A stretch of DNA of 64,000 nucleotides from CAVSWN01 sp963770995 (GTDB taxonomy: Bacteria; Acidobacteriota; Vicinamibacteria; Vicinamibacterales; CAVVIG01). Each line of letters opens with the position of its first letter. Positions within the stretch are counted from its first letter, which is position 1. The stretch covers positions 248,001-312,000 of the forward strand of contig CAVYRS010000003.1 of the NCBI GenBank assembly GCA_963770995.1, in the 5' to 3' direction. Made by a program: the position numbers and the translations under genes. The notes under the pieces are model-generated. The model had not been told where the DNA came from. It saw nothing but the letters and a program-made list of their open reading frames with translations, and ran no database searches. Shown in pieces: positions 46,443-54,716 of the stretch.

Positions 46443-48539
46443 ATGAAGGTTTACGACGCCACTGCCATCAGGAATGTCGCGATCGTCGGTCACAGCGGAT
46501 CCGGCAAGACACAGCTCACCTCGGCCATCCTCTCCGATTCCGGCATGATCAATCGATTCGGCAAGGTCGACGACGGGACCACCGTCACCGACTTCGACGA
46601 GGAAGAGATTGCGCGGAAGCACACGCTCTCCGCCAGCCTGGCGTACGCCGAGTGGAACAAGCAGAAGATCAACCTCATCGACGCGCCCGGCATGGGGAAC
46701 TTTCTGGCCGACGCACGCGCCGCGCTGCACGTCGCCGACGCCGCGCTGGTCGTCGTCGACGCCGTGTCCGGCGTGATGGTCCAGACCGAGAAAGTGTGGG
46801 ACACGGCCAACGAGCTGTCGCTGCCCCGCCTCGTCGTCCTCAATCGCCTCGACCGCGAGCGCGCCAGCCTCGAACGATCGATGGCGTCGCTGCGCGACAC
46901 CCTGAACCGCGCGGTCGTGCCGATTCAGCTGCCGATCGGCGAAGAAAAGAATTTCAAGGGCGTCGTCGACCTGGTGACGAAGAACGCGTACGTCTTTCAA
47001 ACCGACGAGAGCGGCAAGTTCACCGAGGGCGCCGTGCCGGCCGACATGACGGCCGCCGTCGACAGCGCGCGCGAGGCCCTGATCGAGATGGTCGCGGAGA
47101 ACGACGAGAAGTTGATGGAGAAGTTCTTCGAGACCGGGACGCTGAGCGACGAGGAGCTCGTCGCCGGGCTGCGCACCGCGACCATGGCCGCGAAGATGTT
47201 TCCGCTCGTCTGCACCTCGGCGGCGCTCAACATCGGCGTGCCGCAGCTGCTCGACGCGATCGTCGCGTACCTGCCATCGCCGGTAGACCGGCCGTTCCAC
47301 GGCGTGGACAAGAGCGGCGAGGAGGTGACACGCGACGCCGACGAGAAGAAGCCGGCGGCCGCCTTCGTCTGGAAGACGATTGCCGATCCCTTTGCCGGGC
47401 GCATCACGATGTTCCGCGTCGTCTCGGGCGCGCTCAAGGCCGATTCGAACTGCCAGAACAAGACCCGCGAGGCCGGCGAGCGCTTCGGTCACCTGCTCCT
47501 GTTGCAAGGAAAGACTCAGACGAGCGTCCCTGAAATCAAGGCCGGCGACCTGGGCGCGGTCGCCAAGCTGAAGGACACGCTGACCAACGACACGCTCGGC
47601 GACAAGAGCGATCCCATCACCTTTCCAGCGGTCAAGTTTCCGGAGCCGGTGCTCTCCTACGCCATCGAGCCGAAGAGCCGCGGCGACGAGGACAAGATCA
47701 GCACCGCCATGCGTCGCCTCGAGGAAGAGGACCCGTCGATTCGCTACAGCCGCGATCCGCAGACCAAGGAGTTGCTGCTCTACGGGCAGGGCCAGCTCCA
47801 CATCGAGGTCACGGTCGCCAAGCTGAAACGTCGCTTCGGCGTCGACGTGATCCTCAAGCCGCCGCGCATCCCGTACCGCGAAACGATCAAGGCCGCGACC
47901 GAAGCGCATGGCCGGCACAAGAAGCAGACCGGCGGCCACGGCCAGTTCGGCGACTGCAAGATCAAGGTCGAGCCGCTGGCGCGCGGCGCCGATTTCGAGT
48001 TCGTCGACGACATCTTCGGCGGCTCGATTCCGCGGCAGTTCGTGCCGGCGGTCGAGAAGGGCATCCAGGATGCGCGGACGCGCGGCTATCTCGCCGGCTA
48101 TCCGATGGTCGATTTCCGCGTGACGGTGTTCGACGGCTCATACCACGACGTCGATTCCAACGAGCTCTCGTTCAAGCTCGCTGGATCGCTGGCGTTCAAA
48201 GACGCGATGACGCGCGCGAAGCCGACCATCCTCGAGCCGATCATGAACGTCGAGGTGTACGCGCCGTCGGATTTCGCCGGCGACCTGATGGGCGATCTGA
48301 ACGGCCGCCGCGGCCGGATCTCGGGCATGGACACGCGCGGCGCGATGACGGTCATCAAGGCCCAGGTGCCGATGGCCGAGATGCTCACCTACGAGCAGCA
48401 CCTCACCTCAGCCACAGGCGGCCGAGGGTCGTACCACATGGAGTACTCGCACTACGACGAGGTGCCGGCGCAGCAGCAGATGAAGATCATCAACGCGGCC
48501 AAGGCGGAGCGTGCCGGCGTCGAGGTGGAAGAAGCCTAG
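46443..48539 (+). CDS. fusA: Elongation factor G-like GTPase (EF-G2 type)
   Basis: 698-aa translational GTPase with EF-G layout: G domain, domain II, and domains III-V to the C-terminus. G1 is GHSGSGKTQL. G3 is IDAPG instead of the usual DTPG, and G4 is NRLD instead of NKxD; both resemble the EF-G2 subgroup, not canonical EF-G. Domain IV contains GGHGQFGDCKIKVEPL and SIPRQFVPAVEKGIQDA. EF-G2 proteins have weaker or different ribosome-related roles. No rpsL/rpsG/tuf neighbours are present, supporting a paralogue. Its start is 98 nt from the decayed propeller gene. Confidence 0.88.
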   Translation: MKVYDATAIRNVAIVGHSGSGKTQLTSAILSDSGMINRFGKVDDGTTVTDFDEEEIARKHTLSASLAYAEWNKQKINLIDAPGMGNFLADARAALHVADAALVVVDAVSGVMVQTEKVWDTANELSLPRLVVLNRLDRERASLERSMASLRDTLNRAVVPIQLPIGEEKNFKGVVDLVTKNAYVFQTDESGKFTEGAVPADMTAAVDSAREALIEMVAENDEKLMEKFFETGTLSDEELVAGLRTATMAAKMFPLVCTSAALNIGVPQLLDAIVAYLPSPVDRPFHGVDKSGEEVTRDADEKKPAAAFVWKTIADPFAGRITMFRVVSGALKADSNCQNKTREAGERFGHLLLLQGKTQTSVPEIKAGDLGAVAKLKDTLTNDTLGDKSDPITFPAVKFPEPVLSYAIEPKSRGDEDKISTAMRRLEEEDPSIRYSRDPQTKELLLYGQGQLHIEVTVAKLKRRFGVDVILKPPRIPYRETIKAATEAHGRHKKQTGGHGQFGDCKIKVEPLARGADFEFVDDIFGGSIPRQFVPAVEKGIQDARTRGYLAGYPMVDFRVTVFDGSYHDVDSNELSFKLAGSLAFKDAMTRAKPTILEPIMNVEVYAPSDFAGDLMGDLNGRRGRISGMDTRGAMTVIKAQVPMAEMLTYEQHLTSATGGRGSYHMEYSHYDEVPAQQQMKIINAAKAERAGVEVEEA

Positions 48540-48563
48540 AAATTCGAGCCCCGCAGACTCACG

Positions 48564-48587
48564 TAGTCGCAACTGTAGTTGCGACTA
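48564..48587. terminator. Perfect hairpin after the EF-G-like gene
   Basis: TAGTCGCAAC-TGTA-GTTGCGACTA, a 10-bp perfect stem with a 4-nt loop, lies 24 nt after the stop. There is no T run; it may be a terminator or a dispersed palindrome. It sits at the edge of a permease remnant. Confidence 0.6.
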
Positions 48588-48742
48588 AACGTTTCGGCCT
48601 CGACCTCCGTCTCCTAAGACGCGACCCGGGCGTCTTCGCGGCAACGACCGCAATCCTCATCGTCGTGGCGCTGGCGGCGTGCTGGCTGAACGCACGGAGT
48701 GCGGCGCGGCTCAGCCCGATGGAGGCCCTTCGCACGGAGTAA
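48588..48742 (+). pseudogene. C-terminal remnant of a MacB-like duplicated permease
   Basis: The frame without a start codon reads KRFGLDLRLLRRDPGVFAAT, then a TM helix TAILIVVALAACWLNARSAA and ARLSPMEALRTE with stop at 48740-48742. This is the last TM helix and the conserved end of an FtsX-type permease, as in the duplicated permeases abundant in Acidobacteria. Everything upstream has been lost or replaced by the EF-G-like gene. Confidence 0.65.
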
Positions 48743-49007
48743 TCCAACTCAGAAGAAGTGTAAAGTCCGGTGCCTGAGCAGGCGCCATGCGCCGTATTGC
48801 ACGCGACGGCACCAGTCCTCTGCCGGGTTCGTTTGCCGTAAGCCGCACGCAGAGAATGCCTTAGGCCATCAATATCAGAGCCGGGCGCGCCACCGCCAGC
48901 AGAGGTCATCATCGGCACTGTTGAACGGAATTTCAAAGACAACTTGCGACTCCTGCGGTCTGTAGAGCTGAACGCTCGTACGGCCGATATTAAATTGTGA
49001 GATTCAG
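48743..49007. other. Intergenic stretch without recognised gene
   Basis: 265 nt between the permease remnant and the PAS-domain gene. A short open stretch on the plus strand (about 48860-49000) reads EVIIGTVERNFKDNLRLL and ends in a stop before the next ATG. It has a protein-like composition but no start and no family that I recognise. No clear promoter was found. Confidence 0.4.
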
Positions 49008-50381
49008 ATGGAGTCCATTCTTTTCAAGCGGGCGAACAGCAGCGAGACTGCTGCGAGGCTCGCCGGGGCGCCCGAGCCGGCGGCCCGGCGCGACGGCGAC
49101 CGGCGCGGGTTGACCTCACCACCACCGACGCCCCCGGCCCCACAGACGGACAGTGCGACGGAACGGCGGCTGAAGCTGATCATCGAAGCGGCGCCGGTCG
49201 GTCTCATGATCACCGACCCGACGGGGCAGGTGCTCGCCGCAAACCGCGCGACACTGTCGCTGCTCGGCATCGAGCGGCTCGATGCGATCGTCGGCCGGAA
49301 TATCGGGACCCTCCTCGCGACGGCGGAAGCCGATTCGTTTGCCGCCCTTGTCGCCTCAGTCTGCAGCGGCAAGCCGGGATCAATCGCCTACGAAGTGACT
49401 GGCGGAGACGGCCGGCGGCGCACGGTGGAAACGTTCGGAACGCCGCTCCGGCGGGGAGACGGCGATGCGACTGCGTTCCTTGGGGCAACGTGGGATGTGA
49501 CGGAGCGCGATCGCACGGCATCCGCGCTCGCGGAGCTCGAATCGAAATACGCGCTGGTCGAAACCGATCGCAGCGCGCTGGTGTCCGCGTTGGACGATGC
49601 GCAGCGCATGGCAGCCGCTTACGACCACGACGTCAAGGCCGAACGGGAGAGAAACGAGCGTGCGGTCCGCGACACCCACAGTCGGATGCAGGCGAGCCTC
49701 GACGAGGCCGAACATCGCCATGCGCAGCTGGCGGGCCAGTGGGCCGGGGAACGCGAGAGCCTGGCGACGCAGCTGAGGGACGCCGAGCAGAAATTAACTG
49801 CCGTCTCCAGCGAGCTCGGGGCCGAACGCGAAACCCTGCGCGCGGCGCTCGAGAGCGCCGACCGTCAACATCAGGCGGCGCTGGCACGCGCGGCGGAAGA
49901 ACGCGCGCTCCTCGACGACGAGCTTCTTGGGATCCGGCAGCAGCAAGAGGCGGCTCTCGTCCGGCAGCAGCAAGAAGCGGCCCTCGTCCGGCAGCGGCAA
50001 GAGGCGGCCCTCGTCGGGCTGCGAGCCGAGCACGACAAGCTGGCCCAGACGATTCACGAACTGACGGCAGCGCAGGCAGAGCTCGCGAGTCGGCGCGCCG
50101 CAGAACAGGACGACTCGGAGCGCGTGCTGCGTGCCGAACGAGGGCGATGCGCTCAGTTGCTCGACGAACGAGAAGCATGGAGGGCGGCACTGTCAGAAAT
50201 CCTTCGTGGATCGAACGAGACGGCGCAGCGGCTCCAGCAACTCTTCGACCTGGGCGCGGGCATTCGGCTTGTCTCGTCCAGTCACGAGGCGGATCAGGTC
50301 TGCGGCGCCGATCGAATCGACGTGCAGGCAGCGGCGGACGCGGCGGCGCAGCCGGCGGAGGAATCCTCATGGCAGTTCTGA
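49008..50381 (+). CDS. PAS-domain protein with long coiled coil
   Basis: 457-aa soluble protein. A disordered Pro-rich N-terminus (1-50) precedes a PAS domain (about 53-170; IIEAAPVGLMITDPTGQVLAAN and, at the end, GATWDVTERDRTASAL). A coiled coil runs from about 170 to 415 with frequent Glu, Gln and Arg, including three exact-length repeats of RQQQEAALV (27 nt each). No histidine kinase, GGDEF or output domain follows. It may act as a scaffold or a sensor for the PilZ-like protein encoded by the overlapping next gene. Confidence 0.78.
   Translation: MESILFKRANSSETAARLAGAPEPAARRDGDRRGLTSPPPTPPAPQTDSATERRLKLIIEAAPVGLMITDPTGQVLAANRATLSLLGIERLDAIVGRNIGTLLATAEADSFAALVASVCSGKPGSIAYEVTGGDGRRRTVETFGTPLRRGDGDATAFLGATWDVTERDRTASALAELESKYALVETDRSALVSALDDAQRMAAAYDHDVKAERERNERAVRDTHSRMQASLDEAEHRHAQLAGQWAGERESLATQLRDAEQKLTAVSSELGAERETLRAALESADRQHQAALARAAEERALLDDELLGIRQQQEAALVRQQQEAALVRQRQEAALVGLRAEHDKLAQTIHELTAAQAELASRRAAEQDDSERVLRAERGRCAQLLDEREAWRAALSEILRGSNETAQRLQQLFDLGAGIRLVSSSHEADQVCGADRIDVQAAADAAAQPAEESSWQF
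49935..50015 (+). repeat. Three tandem 27-nt repeats in the PAS/coiled-coil gene
   Basis: Three copies of a 27-nt unit that begins CGGCAGCAGCAAGAGG and encodes RQQQEAALV. Copies differ by a few silent or conservative bases. The unit is a multiple of 3, so copy-number change would lengthen or shorten the coiled coil without frameshift. Confidence 0.85.
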
Positions 50382-50842
50382 CGGTAGGACCACTCGTTGC
50401 ACTCGCTTCTCCGTCGGAAAAACGCCAATCGCGTCGACGACCCTTGGTGCAGATTCCCGCCATCGCCGAGATTCGAGTGCAGTCGGAACGGGTGGAAGTG
50501 GTCGACGTCTCTGCGGGAGGACTCCTGATCTGCGGCCGACTGCGGCTTCGGCCCGGCGGCCGCAGCCAGCTCGAAATCATTCGCGTCGAAGGTCCACTAC
50601 GCCTGTATGGCCGGGTTCTGCGATCGGAAGTGGCGGCGATCTCCGGTCAGACTATTCAGTACCGAAGCGCGATCGCGTTCGAACGGCCCCTGGACTTCCT
50701 CGACCAGGACTCGTCTGAGGCGGCACTGCCGTCGGAGGCGCCATCGGAAGTGCCGCCGGCAGGCGACCTGGCCGACGTCATCGTCTGTTACGTCGCTGAC
50801 GACAAAGGACTCGAGCAACACCTCGCCCTCAACGGCTGGTAG
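50369..50842 (+). CDS. PilZ-like domain protein
   Basis: 157 aa from the ATG at 50369, overlapping the end of the PAS gene by 13 nt in a different frame. The motif QSRRRPLVQI (Arg cluster), followed by VEVVDVSAGGLLICG (D-x-S-x-x-G), matches the PilZ c-di-GMP-binding layout. A beta-barrel follows, then an acidic Pro/Glu-rich tail. It is probably a c-di-GMP receptor. Longer upstream extension of this frame is antisense-like and rejected. Overlap suggests coupling to the PAS protein. Confidence 0.72.
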   Translation: MAVLTVGPLVALASPSEKRQSRRRPLVQIPAIAEIRVQSERVEVVDVSAGGLLICGRLRLRPGGRSQLEIIRVEGPLRLYGRVLRSEVAAISGQTIQYRSAIAFERPLDFLDQDSSEAALPSEAPSEVPPAGDLADVIVCYVADDKGLEQHLALNGW

Positions 50843-50938
50843 CCGTCCATCGCGTCCGCGAGGCCGGCTCGTCCGTAGTGCGCCGGCGATCCTGGGTCAT
50901 CGCGCTGCCTCGCGCGGGGTGCGCCGAACTCGACGGGT

Positions 50939-51529
50939 CTAGCTGCCTCCCGCCTTTCGCGGCGTCGTCGACTTTCGCGTCACGCCCTTCGACGGCTTGG
51001 TCGACGGTTTGCCGGACGAGCCTTCCTCGCCCTTCTTGCCGCGGACGCGCTCGGCGGCCGCGCGCAGGCGTTCGCGCATGCCCTTGGCCTTCGGCTTCTC
51101 GCCTTCGCCCTTGGCCTCGGCCTCCGCTTTCGCGCGCGGGTTGAACTCGCTGCCAACGAGCTCCACCTGCGCGACTTCGGCGCTGTCTCCTCTCCGAAAG
51201 CCGATGCGCAGCAGCCGCGTGTAGCCGCCCGGCCGCGACGCGAAGCGCGGCGCAATCGAGTCGAACAGCTTGGAGACGACCTCGCGATCCTGCACATCCC
51301 GCATGACGAGACGGCGGGCGGTGAGGACGCGGCCGTTGGCGTCACCGGCGCTGACCCCGCGTTTGGCGATCGTGATCAGCCGCTCGACGAACGGCCGCAG
51401 CTCTTTGGCCCGCGGCACGGTCGTCGTCAGATGTTCGTGGCGCAACAAGGCCGTCGCCTGGTTGCGCAGCATCGCGATGCGATGCTCGGTGACGCGCCCT
51501 AGTTTTCTATGTGCGACTCTGTGTCTCAT
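50939..51529 (-). CDS. rplQ: 50S ribosomal protein L17
   Basis: 196-aa ribosomal protein, last gene of the S10-spc-alpha operon. Residues 1-115 match L17 (RHRVAHRKLGRVTEHRIAML, then RVLTARRLVMRDVQD). The C-terminal 70 residues are a Lys/Glu/Arg-rich extension (about twice the usual length of L17) which should lie on the ribosome surface or be disordered. It follows rpoA across a heptad-repeat hairpin. Confidence 0.96.
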   Translation of the reverse strand: MRHRVAHRKLGRVTEHRIAMLRNQATALLRHEHLTTTVPRAKELRPFVERLITIAKRGVSAGDANGRVLTARRLVMRDVQDREVVSKLFDSIAPRFASRPGGYTRLLRIGFRRGDSAEVAQVELVGSEFNPRAKAEAEAKGEGEKPKAKGMRERLRAAAERVRGKKGEEGSSGKPSTKPSKGVTRKSTTPRKAGGS

Positions 51530-51535
51530 ATCGTT

Positions 51536-51604
51536 CTCCGTTCGTGGTTCGTGGTTCGCGGTTCTGAACGAAGAACGGCGAACGGCGAACGACGAACGAC
51601 GGAG
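51536..51604. repeat. Heptad-repeat hairpin between rpoA and rplQ (unit GTTCGTG/CGAACGG)
   Basis: The arms 51536-51564 (CTCCGTTCGTGGTTCGTGG start) and 51566-51604 (GAACGAAGAACGGCGAACGG start) pair over most of their length, with outer CTCCGT/ACGGAG ends. It begins 6 nt after the rpoA stop and ends 6 nt before the rplQ ATG on the transcript. Confidence 0.92.
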
Positions 51605-51610
51605 ATCGGG

Positions 51611-52594
51611 CTATTCCTGCGGCACTGAAGGCTGATCGACGCGCATGCCGAGGCTCAGCCCCATCGTGTGCAGGATCTCTTTGATCTCGTTCAGACTCTT
51701 GCGGCCGAAGTTCTTGGTCTTGAGCATTTCGGCTTCGGTCTTCTGCACGAGCTCGCGAATGGTGCGAATGTTCGCGTTCTTCAGACAGTTGTACGACCGC
51801 ACCGAGAGCTCGAGCTCCTCGACGCTCTTGTCGAGGTTTTCGTTGGTCGCCCCGGCGCGCGGCTGATCGACCGCCGACTCGAGCTGCGCCTCGGCGCCTT
51901 CCTCGAGGTTGATGAAGATGTTCAGGTGATCGCGGACCAGCTTCGCGGCGAGCGATACCGCGTCGCGCGGGTTGATCGATCCGTTGGTCCAGACGTCCAC
52001 CGTGAGCTTGTCGTAGTCCGTCGTCTGTCCGAGGCGCGCAGCCTCGACCAGGTAGTTCACCTTCTTGACCGGCGAGTGGACCGAGTCGATCGGGATCCAG
52101 CCGATGCCGAGATCCTCGTCGAAGTTCTTGTCCGCCGCGACATAGCCGCGGCCGCGCTTCATCCGCATTTCCATCCGGAGCTTCCCGCCCTCGGAGACGG
52201 TCGCGATGTGAGCGTCGGGCTCGAGAATCTCGACGTCGGCATCCGCGTGGATGTCGCGGCCGCGCACTTCGCCGGCCTTCTCGACCTTGAGCGTCAGCGT
52301 CTTGGTGCTGTCGCTGTGCAGCTTCAGCGGAATCTGCTTCAGGTTGAGGATGATGTCGGTCGCGTCCTCGACCACGCCCGGAATCGGCGAGAACTCGTGG
52401 AGCACGCCATCAATCTTGACGGCGGTGATCGCCGCGCCCTCAACCGACGAGAGCAGCACGCGCCGGAGCGCGTTGCCGATGGTGGTGCCGAATCCCCGCT
52501 CGAACGGCTGCGCGTAGAAGCGCCCGAACCGATCGGTGAGGGTTTCGCGCTCGAACTCGAGGCGCTTGGGTCGCTGAAAACCTTTCCAGAGCAT
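51611..52594 (-). CDS. rpoA: DNA-directed RNA polymerase subunit alpha
   Basis: 327-aa alpha subunit that dimerises to start RNA polymerase assembly and contacts upstream promoter DNA. The start is MLWKGFQRPKRLEFE; the frame extends 16 codons further, but that is the less usual N-terminus. NTD: RFYAQPFERGFGTTIGNALRR, VLLSSVEGAAITAVKIDGV. CTD: RSYNCLKNANIRTIREL and KNFGRKSLNEIKEIL. The leader between rpsD and rpoA is 205 nt and includes a heptad hairpin, longer than any other gap in this operon. Confidence 0.98.
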   Translation of the reverse strand: MLWKGFQRPKRLEFERETLTDRFGRFYAQPFERGFGTTIGNALRRVLLSSVEGAAITAVKIDGVLHEFSPIPGVVEDATDIILNLKQIPLKLHSDSTKTLTLKVEKAGEVRGRDIHADADVEILEPDAHIATVSEGGKLRMEMRMKRGRGYVAADKNFDEDLGIGWIPIDSVHSPVKKVNYLVEAARLGQTTDYDKLTVDVWTNGSINPRDAVSLAAKLVRDHLNIFINLEEGAEAQLESAVDQPRAGATNENLDKSVEELELSVRSYNCLKNANIRTIRELVQKTEAEMLKTKNFGRKSLNEIKEILHTMGLSLGMRVDQPSVPQE

Positions 52595-52705
52595 GATTGT
52601 CCTTTCGCGTACGGGCCCGCAGACGGGCCTCCAGACCTGCAAGTGACCGCCGACCTCCCGCCGCAGGTCTGTTCAAGGCTGCGGGTCGGCGGAGTGCGAC
52701 ACAGA

Positions 52706-52799
52706 AATCTGGTAATCGAGTAATCGGGTAATCGAGTAATTGATTGGTCAATTGCACAGTTCAATTACCCGATTACCAGATTACCCACTTACCCGATTC
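52706..52799. repeat. Heptad-repeat hairpin between rpsD and rpoA (unit GTAATCG)
   Basis: The left arm 52706-52742 has GGTAATCGAGTAATCGGG-like units; the right arm 52761-52799 has ATTACCCGATTACCAG-like units. The apex GTAATTGA/TCAATTAC is shared with copies at 59097 and 62697. It begins at the rpsD stop codon. Confidence 0.92.
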
Positions 52800-53429
52800 T
52801 CATTTCGAGTACAACTCCACGATCAACTGTTCCTGCACCGGCAGGTTGATCTGTTCGCGCGTCGGCACCGACCTCACCTTCCCGGTAATCGTGTTCGGAT
52901 CGAACGACAGCCAGTCGGGGATGCCGCGCCCTTTCACTTCTTCCATCGCGTGTTCGATCGTCGGGTTTTTCTGGGTCCGCCCGATCACCGTGATCACGTC
53001 GCCCTCGCGCGTCGAGTACGACGGGATGTCCACCTTCTTGCCGTTGACCAGGAAGTGTCCGTGGCGCACGAGCTGCCGCGCCTGCGGGCGCGACGTCGCC
53101 AGGCCGAGGCGATAGACGACGTTGTCCAGGCGCTGCTCGAGCAGCTGCAGGAGGGTCACGCCGGTAATCCCGCGCGTCCGCTCGGCGCTCTCGAAATAGC
53201 GGCGGAACTGATCTTCCAGCACGCCGTAGATACGCTTCACCTTCTGCTTCTCGCGGAGCTGGAGACCGTAGCCGGCGAGCTTCGCCTTCCGCGTCTTGCC
53301 GTGCTGCCCGGGCGGGAAGTTGCGCTTCTCGATCGCGCATTTCTCGGTGTAGCACCGCTCCCCTTTGAGGAACAGCTTCATCGCCTCGCGGCGACACAAC
53401 CGGCAGACTGGACCAATGTACCGTGCCAT
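52800..53429 (-). CDS. rpsD: 30S ribosomal protein S4
   Basis: 209-aa primary 16S rRNA-binding protein. The start MARYIGPVCRLCRREAMKLF carries a zinc-type Cys set (CRLC, then CYTEKC). The S4 RNA-binding domain is RLDNVVYRLGLATSRPQARQ, ending in ELYSK. The start ATG shares one base with the rpsK stop (TAATG). In many bacteria S4 autoregulates the alpha operon; whether it does here cannot be seen. Confidence 0.98.
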   Translation of the reverse strand: MARYIGPVCRLCRREAMKLFLKGERCYTEKCAIEKRNFPPGQHGKTRKAKLAGYGLQLREKQKVKRIYGVLEDQFRRYFESAERTRGITGVTLLQLLEQRLDNVVYRLGLATSRPQARQLVRHGHFLVNGKKVDIPSYSTREGDVITVIGRTQKNPTIEHAMEEVKGRGIPDWLSFDPNTITGKVRSVPTREQINLPVQEQLIVELYSK

Positions 53430-53878
53430 TACACGCGTCTCCTCTTCGGCGGCCGACAGCCATTGTGCGGAATCGGCGTCACGTCGCGGATCGACTTCAC
53501 TTCGAGCCCCACCGTCTGCAGCGCGCGAATCGCCGACTCGCGGCCGGACCCGGGTCCCTTGACGCGGACGTCGAGCGACCGCATCCCGACCGTCTTCGCG
53601 GCGTTGCCGGCGTTCAACGCGGCCTGGGTCGCCGCGAACGGCGTGCCCTTGCGCGAGCCCTTGAAGCCGATGCCGCCGGCACTCGACCACGCCACCACGG
53701 CGCCTTCGGTGTCGGTGATCGTGACCGTCGTGTTGTTGAACGACGCGTGGATGTGCGCCAGCCCGTGGTGGACGATGCGCTTCTCACCGCGCTTTTTGAA
53801 GGTCTTCTTGCGTTTCCCGGCGACGCCTTCTTTTTTCTCTGGTGTCGCCCCTTCGGGGGCCGCGTCTGCTTTCGCCAC
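53429..53878 (-). CDS. rpsK: 30S ribosomal protein S11
   Basis: 149-aa S11, with a 30-residue Lys/Glu-rich N-terminal extension ahead of the core (HHGLAHIHASFNNTTVTITD, IGFKGSRKGTPFAATQAALN), ending CRPPKRRRV. The start is GTG at 53878, overlapping the rpsM stop by one base (TAGTG). It forms the platform with S6/S18 and binds near the 3' end of 16S rRNA. Confidence 0.97.
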   Translation of the reverse strand: MAKADAAPEGATPEKKEGVAGKRKKTFKKRGEKRIVHHGLAHIHASFNNTTVTITDTEGAVVAWSSAGGIGFKGSRKGTPFAATQAALNAGNAAKTVGMRSLDVRVKGPGSGRESAIRALQTVGLEVKSIRDVTPIPHNGCRPPKRRRV

Positions 53879-54252
53879 TAGATCACCTTCTTCTTCGCAA
53901 TCGCGCCCTTGCGCGGACCCTTGCGCGTGCGCGCGTTGGTCCGCGTGCGCTGGCCGCGCACCGGCAGCCCGCGCCGGTGCCGCATCCCGCGGAAGCAGCC
54001 GATTTCCATCAGCCGCTTGATGTTCATCGAGACTTCCTTGCGCAGGTCGCCTTCGACGCTGCCCTGCTCCTCGATGACCCGGCTGATCTTGCGCACGTCG
54101 TCTTCGGACAGATCCTTGACGCGAATGTCGGGGCTCACCCCGGCATCCTTCAGGATCCCGTTCGAGCGGACGCGGCCGATGCCGAAAATGTAGGTCAGTC
54201 CGATCTCCACGCGCTTGGTGCGCGGCAGATCAACGCCAGCTATACGCGCCAT
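53878..54252 (-). CDS. rpsM: 30S ribosomal protein S13
   Basis: 124-aa S13, contacting the ribosomal head and P-site tRNA. MARIAGVDLPRTKRVEIGL opens the protein and GCFRGMRHRRGLPVRGQRT is the conserved basic block near residues 85-105. The C-terminus ends in basic KKKVI. It is separated from rpmJ by a heptad hairpin. Confidence 0.98.
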   Translation of the reverse strand: MARIAGVDLPRTKRVEIGLTYIFGIGRVRSNGILKDAGVSPDIRVKDLSEDDVRKISRVIEEQGSVEGDLRKEVSMNIKRLMEIGCFRGMRHRRGLPVRGQRTRTNARTRKGPRKGAIAKKKVI

Positions 54253-54265
54253 GCTGTGATCCTCG

Positions 54266-54368
54266 CATTTCAGATTTCAGACGTCAGAGTTCAGATTCAT
54301 TTCAGATTTCAATCCGGAATTCCTGGATTCTGAAATCAATCTGAAATCTGAAATCTGCATTCTGAACT
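54266..54368. repeat. Heptad-repeat hairpin between rpmJ and rpsM (unit TTTCAGA)
   Basis: The left arm 54266-54312 contains TTTCAGATTTCAGACG-like units, the right arm 54325-54368 ATCTGAAATCTGAAATC-like units. It lies 17 nt after the rpmJ stop and ends 13 nt before the rpsM ATG. The same unit recurs at 61349-61440. Confidence 0.92.
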
Positions 54369-54384
54369 GTCACTATCACTATCG

Positions 54385-54498
54385 TTATCCCTGCCGCTGC
54401 TTGTGCTTCTGATTCGAACAAATGACCCGGACGACGCCGCGGCGCCGCACGATCTTGCATTTGTCGCAAATCCGTTTCACTGACGCTCGAACCTTCAT
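54385..54498 (-). CDS. rpmJ: 50S ribosomal protein L36
   Basis: 37-aa zinc-type L36: MKVRASVKRICDKCKIVRRR, later VICSNQKHKQRQG. Cys at positions 11, 14 and 27 plus His 32 bind zinc. It is too short for most gene finders. The ATG at 54498 overlaps the infA stop as ATGA. Gene order infA-rpmJ-rpsM is canonical. Confidence 0.96.
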   Translation of the reverse strand: MKVRASVKRICDKCKIVRRRGVVRVICSNQKHKQRQG

Positions 54499-54716
54499 AG
54501 CTTCCCCACGATCCTTCCACGCGTCACGTTCTTCGACAGCTCCACGCTTACCCGATCGCCGACCAGGATCCGCACGAAGTTGCGATCCATGCGATCCGCG
54601 ATGTGCGCCGTCACCGTTCCACCGTCGTCCAGCTTCACCCGATACAGCGCGCTGGGCAGCGACTCGGTGACGACTCCCGTGATCGCCCGGCTAGAGCCGT
54701 CGTGCTCCCTGGACAA
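54495..54716 (-). CDS. infA: Translation initiation factor IF-1
   Basis: About 73-aa OB-fold factor that binds the A site with IF-2 and IF-3. Core: TGVVTESLPSALYRVKLDDG, VTAHIADRMDRNFVRILVGD, RVSVELSKNVTRGRIV. The start is a TTG at 54716, overlapping the map gene by 26 nt, and the first ten residues are unusual, so the true start may differ slightly. The stop forms ATGA with rpmJ. Confidence 0.93.
   Translation of the reverse strand: MSREHDGSSRAITGVVTESLPSALYRVKLDDGGTVTAHIADRMDRNFVRILVGDRVSVELSKNVTRGRIVGKL

Noticed and set aside
52740..54020. Plus-strand frame of 426 codons over rpsD/rpsK
   Set aside because: Begins in the GTAATCG repeat and continues antisense to ribosomal genes.
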